From: Rhodobacteraceae bacterium CCMM004
GTDB lineage: Bacteria; Pseudomonadota; Alphaproteobacteria; Rhodobacterales; Rhodobacteraceae
Assembly (NCBI GenBank): GCA_004005435.1
Contig: RZWH01000002.1
Location: 620,001 to 684,000, forward strand
Length of the DNA: 64,000 nt
Direction: 5' to 3'
Shown here in pieces: positions 1 to 8,144 of the stretch. Every line of letters begins with the position of its first letter. Positions within the stretch are counted from its first letter, which is position 1. The notes beneath the pieces were generated by a model that saw nothing but the letters and a program-made list of their open reading frames with translations, did not search any database and had not been told where the DNA came from. The position numbers and the translations under genes are program-made.

Positions 1-1
1 G

Positions 2-436
2 CCCGCGACGGCCAAGGACAGCCGCGTCAACGAGGTCAGCGAGATCACCCAAGGGCTCAAGGCCATCGCCAAGGAGCTGGACATCCCCGTGGTGGCGCTC
101 AGCCAGCTGAGCCGCCAGGTGGAGAACCGCGAGGACAAGCGCCCGCAGTTGAGCGACCTGCGCGAATCGGGCTCGATCGAGCAGGACGCCGACGTGGTGA
201 TGTTCGTGTTCCGCGAGGAATACTACAAGGAGCGGGAAAAGCCGGGCGACCACGAGCTGGAGAAGATGGCGCAGTGGCAGGACGAGATGGAACGCCTGCA
301 CGGCAAGGCCGAGCTGATCATCGGCAAGCAGCGCCACGGCCCCATCGGCACGGTCGACCTGAGCTTCGAAGGGCGGTTCACCCGCTTCGGAAATCTGGTG
401 AAACCGTGGCAGCAGGGGGCCGGGGACGGGTTCTGA
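2..436 (+). CDS. dnaB: Replicative DNA helicase DnaB, C-terminal part (5' end outside window)
   Basis: The last 144 residues of the hexameric replicative helicase, which unwinds DNA at the fork using ATP. The reading frame is open from the first bases of the window, so the N-terminal domain and Walker A lie outside. Visible family motifs in order: [12 protein letters not shown] (motif H3 region), [15 protein letters not shown] (H4), and [13 protein letters not shown] with the conserved arginine-finger region near the C-terminus. This is the usual RecA-fold end of DnaB. The gene before alr in related genomes is often dnaB, which fits the layout here. Identification is firm; only the 5' part is missing. 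Confidence 0.96.
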   Translation, partial: PATAKDSRVNEVSEITQGLKAIAKELDIPVVALSQLSRQVENREDKRPQLSDLRESGSIEQDADVVMFVFREEYYKEREKPGDHELEKMAQWQDEMERLHGKAELIIGKQRHGPIGTVDLSFEGRFTRFGNLVKPWQQGAGDGF

Positions 437-472
437 GCGGCGCCTGATCAAGGCCCTGCGCGATGACGCTGT

Positions 473-492
473 CGGACCCTTGCCCGGGTCCG
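473..492 (+). terminator. Possible hairpin downstream of dnaB
   Basis: A 7-bp stem CGGACCC / GGGTCCG with a 6-nt loop sits 37 bases after the dnaB stop. No T-tract follows, so it is only a weak terminator candidate. Confidence 0.35.
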
Positions 493-504
493 GCGTTCGC
501 GGTG

Positions 505-645
505 AGGGCTGCGCCGTCCCGCCGGCGCGCGGTCGGGCGGCGCGCGGACGAGACATCAGCAGCGACGCCGCGGCGGCGGCACCTCCCTCGCCAAGAGCGC
601 CGCCCCCGGGGGGCTGCCCGGCGTTGCCGCCGGGCGGGACGGGAT
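505..645. repeat. GC-rich hairpin repeat, copy A (degenerate)
   Basis: It begins with the family's left arm (GCGCCGTCCCGCC) and ends with the secondary hairpin GCCCGGCG...CGCCGGGC. The internal motif CGCCAAGAGCGCCGCCC is present but the right outer arm GGCGGGACGGCGCT is lost. The copy fills the gap between dnaB and the FosA-like gene. Confidence 0.7.
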
Positions 646-682
646 GACAAGGTATCCGCGCAAAAGGCGTCGTCAGCGAGAC

Positions 683-1090
683 ATGGACCACCCAAGCCCA
701 CACCCCGCCCCGGCCGTCACCGGCATCAACCACGTCACGCTCTGCGTCGCCGATCTGGAGCGGTCGGTGGCATTCTACGAGCATGGGCTGGGCGCGGCCC
801 TGCGCCATCGCTGGGACCGCGGGGCCTATCTGGAGGTGGGGACGCTCTGGCTCTGCTTGGAGCTGGCCGACAGGGTCTCGCCACGGGACGACGACAGCCA
901 CATCGCCTTCGGCTGTAGGGACGCGGAGTTCGACGCCGCCGCCGCCCGCCTCACCGCGCTGGCGCCGGAGTGGAAGGAGAACCGCTCGGAGGGCCGCTCG
1001 GTCTACGTCCTCGACCCCGACGGTCACAAGCTGGAGCTGCACATGGGCGACCTGGCCTCCCGCCTCGCCGCCTACGCCGCCGCGCGCTAG
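683..1090 (+). CDS. FosA-family glutathione transferase (VOC fold), fosfomycin-resistance-like
   Basis: A 135-residue single-module vicinal-oxygen-chelate protein. The three metal ligands of FosA can be placed: His in INHVTLCV, His in SHIAFGC and Glu in KLELHMGD. The FosA-type loop EWKENRSEGRSVYVLDPDGH and the ending MGDLASRL are also present. Known FosA enzymes use Mn2+ and glutathione to open the fosfomycin epoxide. I infer the same activity from this motif set, but other VOC enzymes share the fold. I chose ATG 683; an in-frame ATG at 644 would add an arginine-rich leader derived from repeat sequence. It stands alone, with a hairpin repeat upstream and a convergent Sel1 gene downstream. Confidence 0.8.
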   Translation: MDHPSPHPAPAVTGINHVTLCVADLERSVAFYEHGLGAALRHRWDRGAYLEVGTLWLCLELADRVSPRDDDSHIAFGCRDAEFDAAAARLTALAPEWKENRSEGRSVYVLDPDGHKLELHMGDLASRLAAYAAAR

Positions 1091-2370
1091 GGCAGGAGCA
1101 GCAGGCTGGCCCCCACATGTGCCATGGTCGAGTCCATCTGCGACTTGATGTGCTTCTGCTGGCGCTCGAAGTCCGACGTAGGCGTCTCGCGGCCAGCGTT
1201 GGGGTTGGCGAAGAGGAACGTCAGCACCTTGAGCAGCATCTCGCCCTCGCGGGGCGCCTGGCGCTTGGGCTTTTTGGCCGTCGAGGTCAGCTTGCGCAAC
1301 TCCCGCGCCGCGTCGGCATGTCCCTGATCGGCGGCATAGCCGAGGTAGCGTATCGCCAGCTTGCGGTCCTTGGGCAGCGGGTCACCGTGCAGGTGCGCCA
1401 TTCCGGCCAGCCAGCTCGCGTCACGCTGTCCGCCCTTCGCGGCGTTCTCATACAACTCCCAAGCGAGGCGGCGATCGGGCCTAACGCCAATCCCGTGGTC
1501 GTGGATCAGGGCAAGCTGATAGAATGCGTTGCTGTCACGCCGTTCCACGGCGCGCTCGAAGTAGCCGCGCGCGATGTCCATATCCGCGGGAACGCCGTCC
1601 CCTTGTAGGTGTATCATCCCAAGCGCCAGAAGCGCCAGGCCGAGCTTCTGTTCGGCGGCCTGGCGATACCAGTGGATCGCCTGATCCATATCGCGCTCCA
1701 GGCCGATGCCGTAGTGATAGAGATACCCGACCTTCGCCTGCGCACGCGCCTCTCCCTGCTCGGCCGCCATAATCAGCCATTCCGCCGCCTTGGCATGGTC
1801 GCGCGCGATCAACTTGCCCTCCAGCAGATACTGGCCCATCGCCGCCTGCGCTGCCGAGTCGCCGGCCTCGGCGGCACGCTCGAACCACTTCACCGCTTGG
1901 TCTGTATCGCGCGCCCCGATCTCTCCCAGAAGAAAGCTGTTGCCGACATAGACCATGGCGCGGGCATACCCCAGATCGGAGGCGCGCTCGAACCACCCTA
2001 TCGCCTCGGTTCGGTCCGTTGGGATGCCGCGGCCGAAGTAGTGGAACAGGCCGACCTCGAAGACGGCTTCGGGGTGATCCTGGGCGGCGGCGCGCAGGTG
2101 CCAATCCAGCGCCTCGGCAAAGCTGCCGCGCGGCACCCCCTGACCTCTGACGTACATCTTGGCCAGGAGAACCTGCGCGTCGGCATTGCCGCGCTCGGCC
2201 GCATCTTGCGCGAGGCTCAGGGCCGTGGCGTAGTCCTCCGCCGCCATCGCCTCGGCATACGCGGGATCGAAGGTGCCGGAAGCAAGCGCAGGCCCGGCGG
2301 CGAGCGCCGCGGCCAGGGGCATCGCGAGAAAGGCGGCGCGGCAGCGGGATGTGAAATCATGTAAGATCAT
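1087..2370 (-). CDS. Secreted Sel1-repeat (SLR) protein with C-terminal LLLLP motif
   Basis: 427 residues. An N-terminal signal peptide (hydrophobic run AFLAMPLAAALAAGPALA, cleavage near residue 30) is followed by about eight Sel1-like repeats of the form A..LG..Y..G.G...D...A..WF..AA. Sel1 repeats are alpha-solenoids that mediate protein-protein contacts, so an envelope scaffold or adaptor role is likely; no catalytic domain is visible. The last 30 residues (DFERQQKHIKSQ...GASLLLLP) are not a repeat and recur in the Sel1 protein ending at 26876. The stop overlaps the end of the convergent FosA-like gene by 4 bases. The start at ATG 2370 gives a standard signal peptide. Confidence 0.85.
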   Translation of the reverse strand: MILHDFTSRCRAAFLAMPLAAALAAGPALASGTFDPAYAEAMAAEDYATALSLAQDAAERGNADAQVLLAKMYVRGQGVPRGSFAEALDWHLRAAAQDHPEAVFEVGLFHYFGRGIPTDRTEAIGWFERASDLGYARAMVYVGNSFLLGEIGARDTDQAVKWFERAAEAGDSAAQAAMGQYLLEGKLIARDHAKAAEWLIMAAEQGEARAQAKVGYLYHYGIGLERDMDQAIHWYRQAAEQKLGLALLALGMIHLQGDGVPADMDIARGYFERAVERRDSNAFYQLALIHDHGIGVRPDRRLAWELYENAAKGGQRDASWLAGMAHLHGDPLPKDRKLAIRYLGYAADQGHADAARELRKLTSTAKKPKRQAPREGEMLLKVLTFLFANPNAGRETPTSDFERQQKHIKSQMDSTMAHVGASLLLLP

Positions 2371-2486
2371 CTCGCCAACCTAAGGCGAACGGTCCGCGCG
2401 TATCCACTCTTCGATGCGCGTGCGACCGGGCTGAGCCACACGCAGCGCCGCCGGGGTGGGAGAGGTCCCGCGCCGCCGCGGCAACC

Positions 2487-3494
2487 TCATCTCTGGACCA
2501 GCTCCACCCGCCGGTTCAGCGCGCGGCCCGCCTCGGTGGCGTTGGTCGCCACCGGCGCTGCGAGGCCGACGCCGATGGGCAGCATCCGGTCGCCGTCGAG
2601 CCCGTGCTCGGCCACCAGCGCGTCGACCACCGCGCCGGCGCGCCGCTCGGACAGGGCCTGGTTGCTGTCGACCGAGCCCACGCTGTCGGTGTGGCCGACG
2701 ACGTAGAGCTTCAGCGCCGGCTGCGCCTGCATCGCCCCGGCGATGGCGCCCAGCGTCGCGGCGCTGTCGGGTTTGAGATCGTGCTTGCCGGTGTCGAAGT
2801 AGAGGCCGTAGAGCGCGATCTTGCCCGTCTCGGCCAGGCTCTCGGTGATGTCGTCGGCCTCCACCACCTCCAGCGTGGCCTCGAACGCCGCGGTCTGGAC
2901 CACGTCGAGATGGACGAAGACCTGGCCCGCCTGGAACTTGCGCCGGTCCATGAAGTCGTCCTTGGGCGACCGCTTGGCGGCGTAGACGGACACGACATAG
3001 TCGCCGGTGTCGCCGGTCACCGTGCCGTACCAATACATCTGGTCGGCCACGTATTTCGGCTGATGATAGAGATACTGGTCGACGCCCAGGTCGGTCTCCA
3101 TCTGCCGCTCCTTGGCCCAGACGAAGATGCTGGCGAGGTTGTTGAAGCACTCGCGCCCCTTGCACGAGAAGTGCTCCTCGACGGTGCCGAGATCCGCGAA
3201 CGCCTTTTGGTAGTTGCGCACCGCACCCAGGGGGGACAGCGACGTGGGGCCCAGGTAGACGAGCCGCGTCATCGGCCCCTCGGCCAGCTCGAGGTTCAGT
3301 TCGCGGTCGGCCATCGAGGCGTGGAACTGCCCCTCGCCATAGTCCTGCACCTGGCAGGCGACGATCTGGGTGCCCGCGATCCGCGGGATCAGTGTGTGAT
3401 CCGCGCAGCCCGGGCGGTCCTGGGCCATCACGAACGAGAACGCGGTGGCCGAGAACAGCGAAAACACGAGTCCGAAAAGAATGGCGCGCGCCAT
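2487..3494 (-). CDS. OmpA-family envelope protein
   Basis: 335 residues from ATG 3494. An AGGA motif precedes this ATG at suitable spacing; an upstream in-frame TTG at 3530 is less likely. The signal peptide is ARAILFGLVFSLFSATAFSFVMA. A middle region of unknown fold holds cysteines in C-D-H and KGRECF. The C-terminal OmpA peptidoglycan-binding domain is clear: LYFDTGKHDLKPDS, VVGHTDSVGS, and NRRVELVQR at the end. The Asp and Arg that grip diaminopimelate in this family fall in the HTDSVG and NRRVE motifs. Likely a periplasmic or outer-membrane protein anchored to the cell wall; the ligand of the N-terminal half is unknown. Confidence 0.87.
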   Translation of the reverse strand: MARAILFGLVFSLFSATAFSFVMAQDRPGCADHTLIPRIAGTQIVACQVQDYGEGQFHASMADRELNLELAEGPMTRLVYLGPTSLSPLGAVRNYQKAFADLGTVEEHFSCKGRECFNNLASIFVWAKERQMETDLGVDQYLYHQPKYVADQMYWYGTVTGDTGDYVVSVYAAKRSPKDDFMDRRKFQAGQVFVHLDVVQTAAFEATLEVVEADDITESLAETGKIALYGLYFDTGKHDLKPDSAATLGAIAGAMQAQPALKLYVVGHTDSVGSVDSNQALSERRAGAVVDALVAEHGLDGDRMLPIGVGLAAPVATNATEAGRALNRRVELVQR

Positions 3495-3640
3495 GCCTGA
3501 AATCCTTCGATGAAAAAACGGTCTTGCCAAAATGCCTTTTCACACTAGCGCAGCCGTGGCGTTTTGTCACGCCTTTCCGGCGGGGGCCGATCACCGCCCT
3601 TTGTGTGGACACGCGGGGCCGGTGCGGCAGGATGGATCCC

Positions 3641-4438
3641 ATGCGCCGCCTCGCCCGTCTCCTCGCCCTGTGCCTGTGGCCCTGGGCCGCCCTCGCCCAA
3701 CCGGTCGAGGTGGACGTGGAGCTGATCCTGATGGTCGACGTCTCGCGATCCATGTCCCCCAGGGACCTGGAGATCCAGAGGCGCGGCTATGCCGAGGCGC
3801 TGATGAGCCCCGCGGTCATCGACGCCATTCGCGGCGGTCTCTTGGGCCGGGTCGCGGTGGCCTATGTGGAATGGGCCGGCACCGGGTCGCAGCGGGTCAT
3901 CGTCGACTGGCGCCTGTTGCAGGGCGAAGAGGACGCGCGCGACTTCGCCCGGGTCCTGGTCTCGCAGTTCGCTACGGGGATGCGGCGGACGTCGATCTCG
4001 GGCGCTCTGGACTATGCCGCCGACAGCATCGCGTCGAATGCCTACGAGGGACTGCGCAAGGTGGTGGACGTCTCGGGCGACGGGCCCAACAACCAGGGCG
4101 GCCGGGTCGACCGGGCGCGCGACCGCGCGCTGGCCCAGGGGCTGGTGATCAACGGTCTGCCGCTGATGACCCGCGACATGATCGGCCGCGGCTGGCATCT
4201 GGAGGATCTCGACCTCTACTACCTCGACTGCGTGATCGGCGGGCCGGGCGCCTTCGTCATCCCGGTGGTGGACTGGTCCGAGTTCGCCGAGGCGGTGCGG
4301 CGCAAGCTGATCCTGGAGATCGTGGGCCTGCCCGCGCCCGAGCCGCGGCCGCGCCGCGCCCAGACCCGCGCGCCCTACGATTGCCTGGTCGGGGAGAAGA
4401 TGTGGGAGCGCAACCGCCGCTACTGGGAGCTGCCCTGA
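3641..4438 (+). CDS. DUF1194 (von Willebrand A-like) secreted protein
   Basis: 265 residues with signal peptide RRLARLLALCLWPWAALAQ. The mature protein begins with a vWA-like strand and MIDAS-type motif, LILMVDVSRSMS (DxSxS). It continues with RTSISGALDYA and VVDVSGDGPNNQGG, where the Ser and Asp complete a metal-ion-dependent adhesion site. DUF1194 proteins are common in Rhodobacterales; their ligand is not known to me. ATG 3641 has AGGA eight bases upstream; ATG 3632 is an alternative that adds three residues. It diverges from the OmpA-family gene, sharing a promoter region of about 145 bp. Confidence 0.83.
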   Translation: MRRLARLLALCLWPWAALAQPVEVDVELILMVDVSRSMSPRDLEIQRRGYAEALMSPAVIDAIRGGLLGRVAVAYVEWAGTGSQRVIVDWRLLQGEEDARDFARVLVSQFATGMRRTSISGALDYAADSIASNAYEGLRKVVDVSGDGPNNQGGRVDRARDRALAQGLVINGLPLMTRDMIGRGWHLEDLDLYYLDCVIGGPGAFVIPVVDWSEFAEAVRRKLILEIVGLPAPEPRPRRAQTRAPYDCLVGEKMWERNRRYWELP

Positions 4439-4490
4439 GCGGGCGCACCCGGGGGCTTGACGAACCGCGCGGCGCTGTCACAACCCGGTC

Positions 4491-5537
4491 ATGGCGACCG
4501 GCACCCTGACCATCGACCTCGACGCGCTGACCGCGAACTGGCGGGCGCTCGATGCGTTGTCGGCGGCGACGGTCGAGACCGGCGCGACGGTCAAGGCCGA
4601 CGGCTATGGCCTGGGCGCGGGCCGCGTGGCGCGGGCGCTGGCGCGGGCCGGTGTGCGCAGCTTCTTCGTGGCCGTGGCCGACGAGGGCGCGGCGGTGCGC
4701 GAGGCGCTGGGTCCGGGGCCCGACATCTACGTCTTTTCGGGTCATATGGCGGGGGACACCGACCGTTTGGGCGACCTCGACCTGATCCCGATGCTCAACA
4801 GCATCGAGCAGATGACCCGGCATTTCGAGGCGCTGCCCGACGCGCCGTTCGGCGTGCAGCTCGACACCGGGATGAACCGCCTCGGCCTGGAGCCGATGGA
4901 ATGGGCCGCCGCGCGCAACATCGTCGTGCCCCTCGGCCCGCGCCTGGTGATGAGCCATCTGGCCTGTGCCGACGACCCGTCCGACGCGATGAACCTGCGC
5001 CAGCTCGCCGTTTTCGAGGAGATGACGGCGGGCATCGACGCGCCGCTGTCCCTGGCCGCCACCGGGGGCATCCTGCTGGGCCGCGACTTTCACTTCGACA
5101 TGACGCGGCCGGGGATCGGGCTCTATGGCGGGGTGCCCTTTGCCGAGGCCGCGCCGGTGGTGTCGCTGTCGCTGCCGGTGGTTCAGTGCCGCGACGTGGC
5201 CCCGGGCGAGACGGTGGGCTACGGCGGCGCCTGGGTGGCCGAGGCCCATGCCCGCATCGCCACGCTGTCGGGCGGCTATGCCGACGGCCTGATCCGGGCG
5301 ATGGGCAACGAGGCGGTGCTGTTTTCGGGCGACGTCCCCTGCCCGCTGGTGGGGCGGGTGTCGATGGATCTGTTGACGGTGGACGTCACCCACCTGGCCG
5401 AGGCGCCCCGGCATCTGGACATCCTCGGGCCGGGCCAGACGGTGGACGACCTGGCCGAGGCGGCGGGGACCATCGGTTACGAGATCCTGACCGCGCTGGG
5501 CGCGCGCTATGCGCGGCGCAGCATCGGCGCGGGATGA
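4491..5537 (+). CDS. alr: Alanine racemase
   Basis: 348 residues, PLP-dependent, interconverting L- and D-alanine for peptidoglycan. The PLP lysine is K35 in [11 protein letters not shown]. The second catalytic base is probably the Tyr near residue 244 in VGYGGAW, followed by the usual SGGYADG and GRVSMD motifs of the C-terminal beta domain. The protein is a little shorter than the usual 360-380 residues but both domains are complete. The stop overlaps the start of the next gene (ATGA), so alr and the ABC genes are translationally coupled. Confidence 0.94.
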   Translation: MATGTLTIDLDALTANWRALDALSAATVETGATVKADGYGLGAGRVARALARAGVRSFFVAVADEGAAVREALGPGPDIYVFSGHMAGDTDRLGDLDLIPMLNSIEQMTRHFEALPDAPFGVQLDTGMNRLGLEPMEWAAARNIVVPLGPRLVMSHLACADDPSDAMNLRQLAVFEEMTAGIDAPLSLAATGGILLGRDFHFDMTRPGIGLYGGVPFAEAAPVVSLSLPVVQCRDVAPGETVGYGGAWVAEAHARIATLSGGYADGLIRAMGNEAVLFSGDVPCPLVGRVSMDLLTVDVTHLAEAPRHLDILGPGQTVDDLAEAAGTIGYEILTALGARYARRSIGAG

Positions 5538-6307
5538 GCCTGATCGCGGCGTTGGGCCGCAGCTTTCTCGCGCTGCTGGCCACCATCGGGCGGGTGACGC
5601 TGTTCGCCGGGGCGACCGTGGGGCACCTCCTGCGCCCGCCCTTCTATCCGCGCGAGTTCGGCCATGCGCTCCTCGCCATCGGCTATTTCAGCCTGCCGGT
5701 GGTCGGTCTCACCGCGTTCTTCACCGGTGGCGCGCTGGCGTTGCAGATCTACGCCGGCGGCGCGCGGTTCTCGGCCGAGGCGGTGGTCCCCTCCATTGTC
5801 GCCATCGGCATGGTGCGCGAGTTGGGGCCGGTCCTGGGTGGGCTGATGGTCGCCGGCCGCGTCGCCGCCTCCATCGCCGCCGAGATCGGCACGATGAAGG
5901 TGACCGAGCAGATCGACGCGCTGGTCACCCTCTCGACCCACCCGATGAAGTATCTCGCCGTACCGCGGGTGCTGGCGGCGACGCTGGTGCTGCCCGTCCT
6001 GGTGGCGGTGGGCGATTCCATCGGCATCCTGGGCGGCTTCGTCGTGGGGGTCCTGCGGCTGGACTTCAACGCCGCGGCCTATATGCGCAACACAGTGGAT
6101 TTCCTGGAGTTCTGGGACATCGGCTCGGGCCTGGTGAAGGGCGCCGTGTTCGGCTTCATCGTCGCGACCATGGGCTGCTACCACGGGATGCGCTCGGGCC
6201 GCGGCGCGCAGGGCGTGGGCCGCGCGACCACCGACGCGGTCGTGTCGTCGAGCGTGCTGATCCTGGCGGCGAACTTCCTGCTGACCGAGGTGTTCTTTTC
6301 GGCATGA
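5534..6307 (+). CDS. mlaE: MlaE-type ABC transporter permease
   Basis: 257 residues with about five to six membrane segments and the MlaE/TrbI signatures: [47 protein letters not shown] and the [11 protein letters not shown] stretch. These permeases move phospholipids between inner and outer membrane. The start is ATG 5534, overlapping the alr stop; the stop overlaps the start of the ATPase gene at 6304. No MlaD (MCE) protein is encoded next to it, although Mla systems need one, so the substrate-binding partner must lie elsewhere. Confidence 0.9.
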   Translation: MSLIAALGRSFLALLATIGRVTLFAGATVGHLLRPPFYPREFGHALLAIGYFSLPVVGLTAFFTGGALALQIYAGGARFSAEAVVPSIVAIGMVRELGPVLGGLMVAGRVAASIAAEIGTMKVTEQIDALVTLSTHPMKYLAVPRVLAATLVLPVLVAVGDSIGILGGFVVGVLRLDFNAAAYMRNTVDFLEFWDIGSGLVKGAVFGFIVATMGCYHGMRSGRGAQGVGRATTDAVVSSSVLILAANFLLTEVFFSA

Positions 6308-7050
6308 TCGCGCTCCACGACGTGCACAAGGCGTTCGGCGCCAAGCGGGTGCTGAGCGGCGTCACTCTGGAGATGCCCAAGGGCGAGAGCATGGTGATCA
6401 TCGGCGGGTCCGGGACGGGAAAGTCGGTGCTGCTGAAGTGCATCCTGGGCCTCGTGGTGCCGGACCGTGGCCGCATCTCGGTGGACGGTCAGCCGGCCGA
6501 GGGCGGCGACCGAGACGCCTTTCTCGCGCGGTTCGGGATGCTGTTTCAGGGCGCCGCTCTCTTCGACTCGATGACCGTGTGGGAGAACGTGGCCTTCCGA
6601 CTACGCCGCGGACGGGACAAGCTGCCGCGCCCGGCGGCGCGGGAGGTGGCGGTGGAGAAGCTCCGCCGCGTGGGCCTCGGGCCCGAGGTCGCCGACCTCT
6701 ACCCCGCCGAACTGTCGGGCGGGATGCAGAAGCGGGTGGGCCTGGCCCGCGCCATCGCCGCGGACCCCGAAATCATCTTCTTCGACGAACCGACCACCGG
6801 GCTCGACCCGATCATGGCCGGGGTGATCAACGACCTGATCCGCGAGATCGTGACCGAAATGGGGGTGACGGCGATGACCATCACCCACGACATGAGCAGC
6901 GTCCGCGCCATCGCCGACCGGGTGGCGATGCTGCACGACGGGGTGATCCAGTGGACCGGGCCGGTGGGCGAGATGGATCGAAGCGGCGACCCCTACCTCG
7001 ACCAGTTCATCCACGGCCGCGCCGACGGGCCCATCGCCGCGGTGCGGTAG
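6304..7050 (+). CDS. mlaF: MlaF-type ABC transporter ATP-binding protein
   Basis: 248 residues. Walker A GGSGTGKS is at about 34-41, the Q-loop in GMLFQGAALFDSMTVWENV, the signature LSGGMQKRVGLARA, Walker B EIIFFDEPTTGLDP and the switch His in THDMSS. It pairs with the permease directly upstream, which it overlaps by 4 bases, to power lipid transport across the envelope. A long hairpin-repeat region follows, so this gene probably ends the alr operon. Confidence 0.92.
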   Translation: MIALHDVHKAFGAKRVLSGVTLEMPKGESMVIIGGSGTGKSVLLKCILGLVVPDRGRISVDGQPAEGGDRDAFLARFGMLFQGAALFDSMTVWENVAFRLRRGRDKLPRPAAREVAVEKLRRVGLGPEVADLYPAELSGGMQKRVGLARAIAADPEIIFFDEPTTGLDPIMAGVINDLIREIVTEMGVTAMTITHDMSSVRAIADRVAMLHDGVIQWTGPVGEMDRSGDPYLDQFIHGRADGPIAAVR

Positions 7051-7069
7051 CGGGGCCGCTCAGAGCGGA

Positions 7070-7125
7070 GGGCGGCGCCGTCCCGCCGGGGCTAGGTTGG
7101 GCGGCGCGGGACGGCGTTGCCGCCG
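7070..7125. repeat. GC-rich hairpin repeat, copy B (internally deleted)
   Basis: The left arm GGGCGGCGCCGTCCCGCC (7070-7087) is followed after only about 20 bases by a right-arm-like GCGGGACGGCGTTGCC and the GCCGGGC hairpin. The roughly 85-base interior of the full copies is missing. Confidence 0.7.
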
Positions 7126-7215
7126 GGCGGGGCGGGAAGGCTGGCGGGTTTACGCAAAACGCATCGCGATCCGGGGGAACAGCCTTCGCATCGCCCGCTA
7201 TCCGCTGGGCGATGA

Positions 7216-7373
7216 GGGCAGCGCCGTCCCGCCGGGGCATGGCCGAGCGGCGCGGGACGGTCCCCAAAGCACCCACCTTGCGGCGGCCGAACCGCCTTCG
7301 CCAGAAGCGCCGCCCCGGGGGGGCGGGACGGCGCTGCCCGGCGGTGCCCGCCGGGCGGGACAAGGGGGGCTGG
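7216..7373. repeat. GC-rich hairpin repeat, copy C (intact arms)
   Basis: A perfect 18-bp inverted repeat: GGGCAGCGCCGTCCCGCC at 7216-7233 and its complement at 7322-7339. Right after it comes the secondary hairpin GCCCGGCGG-TGC-CCGCCGGGC. A shared 3' tail GGGACAAGGGGGGCTGGG follows. Confidence 0.85.
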
Positions 7374-7428
7374 GCGGGTTACGCAATGACATTGCAGGCA
7401 GCGCCGACGGTCCGGCACCTGGTGGTGA

Positions 7429-7590
7429 GGGCAGCGCCGTCCCGCCGGGGCTGGGTCGAGCGGCACGGGACGGTCCCGAAAGCACCCACCTTGCGGCGGT
7501 CGAACCGCCTTCACCAGAAGCGCCGCCTCGGGGGGGCGGGACGGCGCTGCCCGGCGGTGCCCGCCGGGCGGGACAAGGGGGGCTGGGGAG
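7429..7590. repeat. GC-rich hairpin repeat, copy D (near twin of copy C)
   Basis: Arms at 7429-7446 and 7535-7552 form a perfect 18-bp inverted repeat. The interior matches copy C almost base for base, including GCACCCACCTTGCGGCGG and the tail. Copies C and D are therefore a recent tandem duplication with a period of about 213 bp. Confidence 0.85.
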
Positions 7591-7656
7591 GTTCGAGCTG
7601 GGCATCGCGGTCAACCGAAGCAACCCTCTCATCGCCCCCTACCCGTTTGGAAATGG

Positions 7657-7800
7657 GGGCGGCGCCGTCCCGCCGGGGCGTGGTCGGGCTGCGCGCGCCG
7701 GTTTTCTTAGGCGTCGACGCCGCGACGGCCGAACCGTCCTCGCCAAAAGCGCCGCCCCGGGGGGCGGGACGGCGCTGCCCGGCGGGCGGGCGTGGGGGCT
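7657..7800. repeat. GC-rich hairpin repeat, copy E
   Basis: Left arm 7657-7674 and right arm 7763-7780 pair over 18 bases with one mismatch. The interior differs from C and D but keeps the CGCCAAAAGCGCCGCCCC motif before the right arm. Confidence 0.8.
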
Positions 7801-8144
7801 GGGGGATCGTGTGGAGGGCGGCGCGCGGGACCTTGCCGATGGCGGTGGACGTGCATAGCGCGAGGGCAGCGCCAGGTCGATGCAGGCCGAGCCGGGGCCG
7901 GGAACCGCCAGACCGGGCCGGACCACCGAGCGCAGCGCAGGATGGCCTGTGCGCGGAACGTGCCGCTCAACCCTTTGGTACAGCGTCACAAAACCGCGCG
8001 CCGGCCCCTTCCCCACGGCGCGATCCGTCTGGGGCACGGACGGCACGAGACGGCAAAGTCCGCGAGACGGGGAACCAACCCCTGCCGTTAAGACCTTACC
8101 CATCGGCGGTTGGCCGCCGAGTGATGAGTAAGGGGAAGGAAGTT

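Larger units (their letters stand above)
7051..8144. other. Gene-free 1.1-kb stretch with four hairpin repeats
   Basis: No convincing gene lies between mlaF and the membrane protein at 8145. Open frames run through it on both strands but encode only low-complexity Ala/Arg/Pro/Gly strings that mirror the repeats. From 7070 to about 7800 it holds repeat copies B to E. From 7801 to 8144 I see no gene, only the likely promoter and leader of the downstream gene. Confidence 0.75.

Noticed and set aside
6438-8144. A long plus-strand frame running through the hairpin repeats into the gene at 8145
   Set aside because: The upstream part overlaps mlaF in the wrong frame and consists of Arg/Pro/Gly repeats; the downstream gene has its own ribosome site and ATG.
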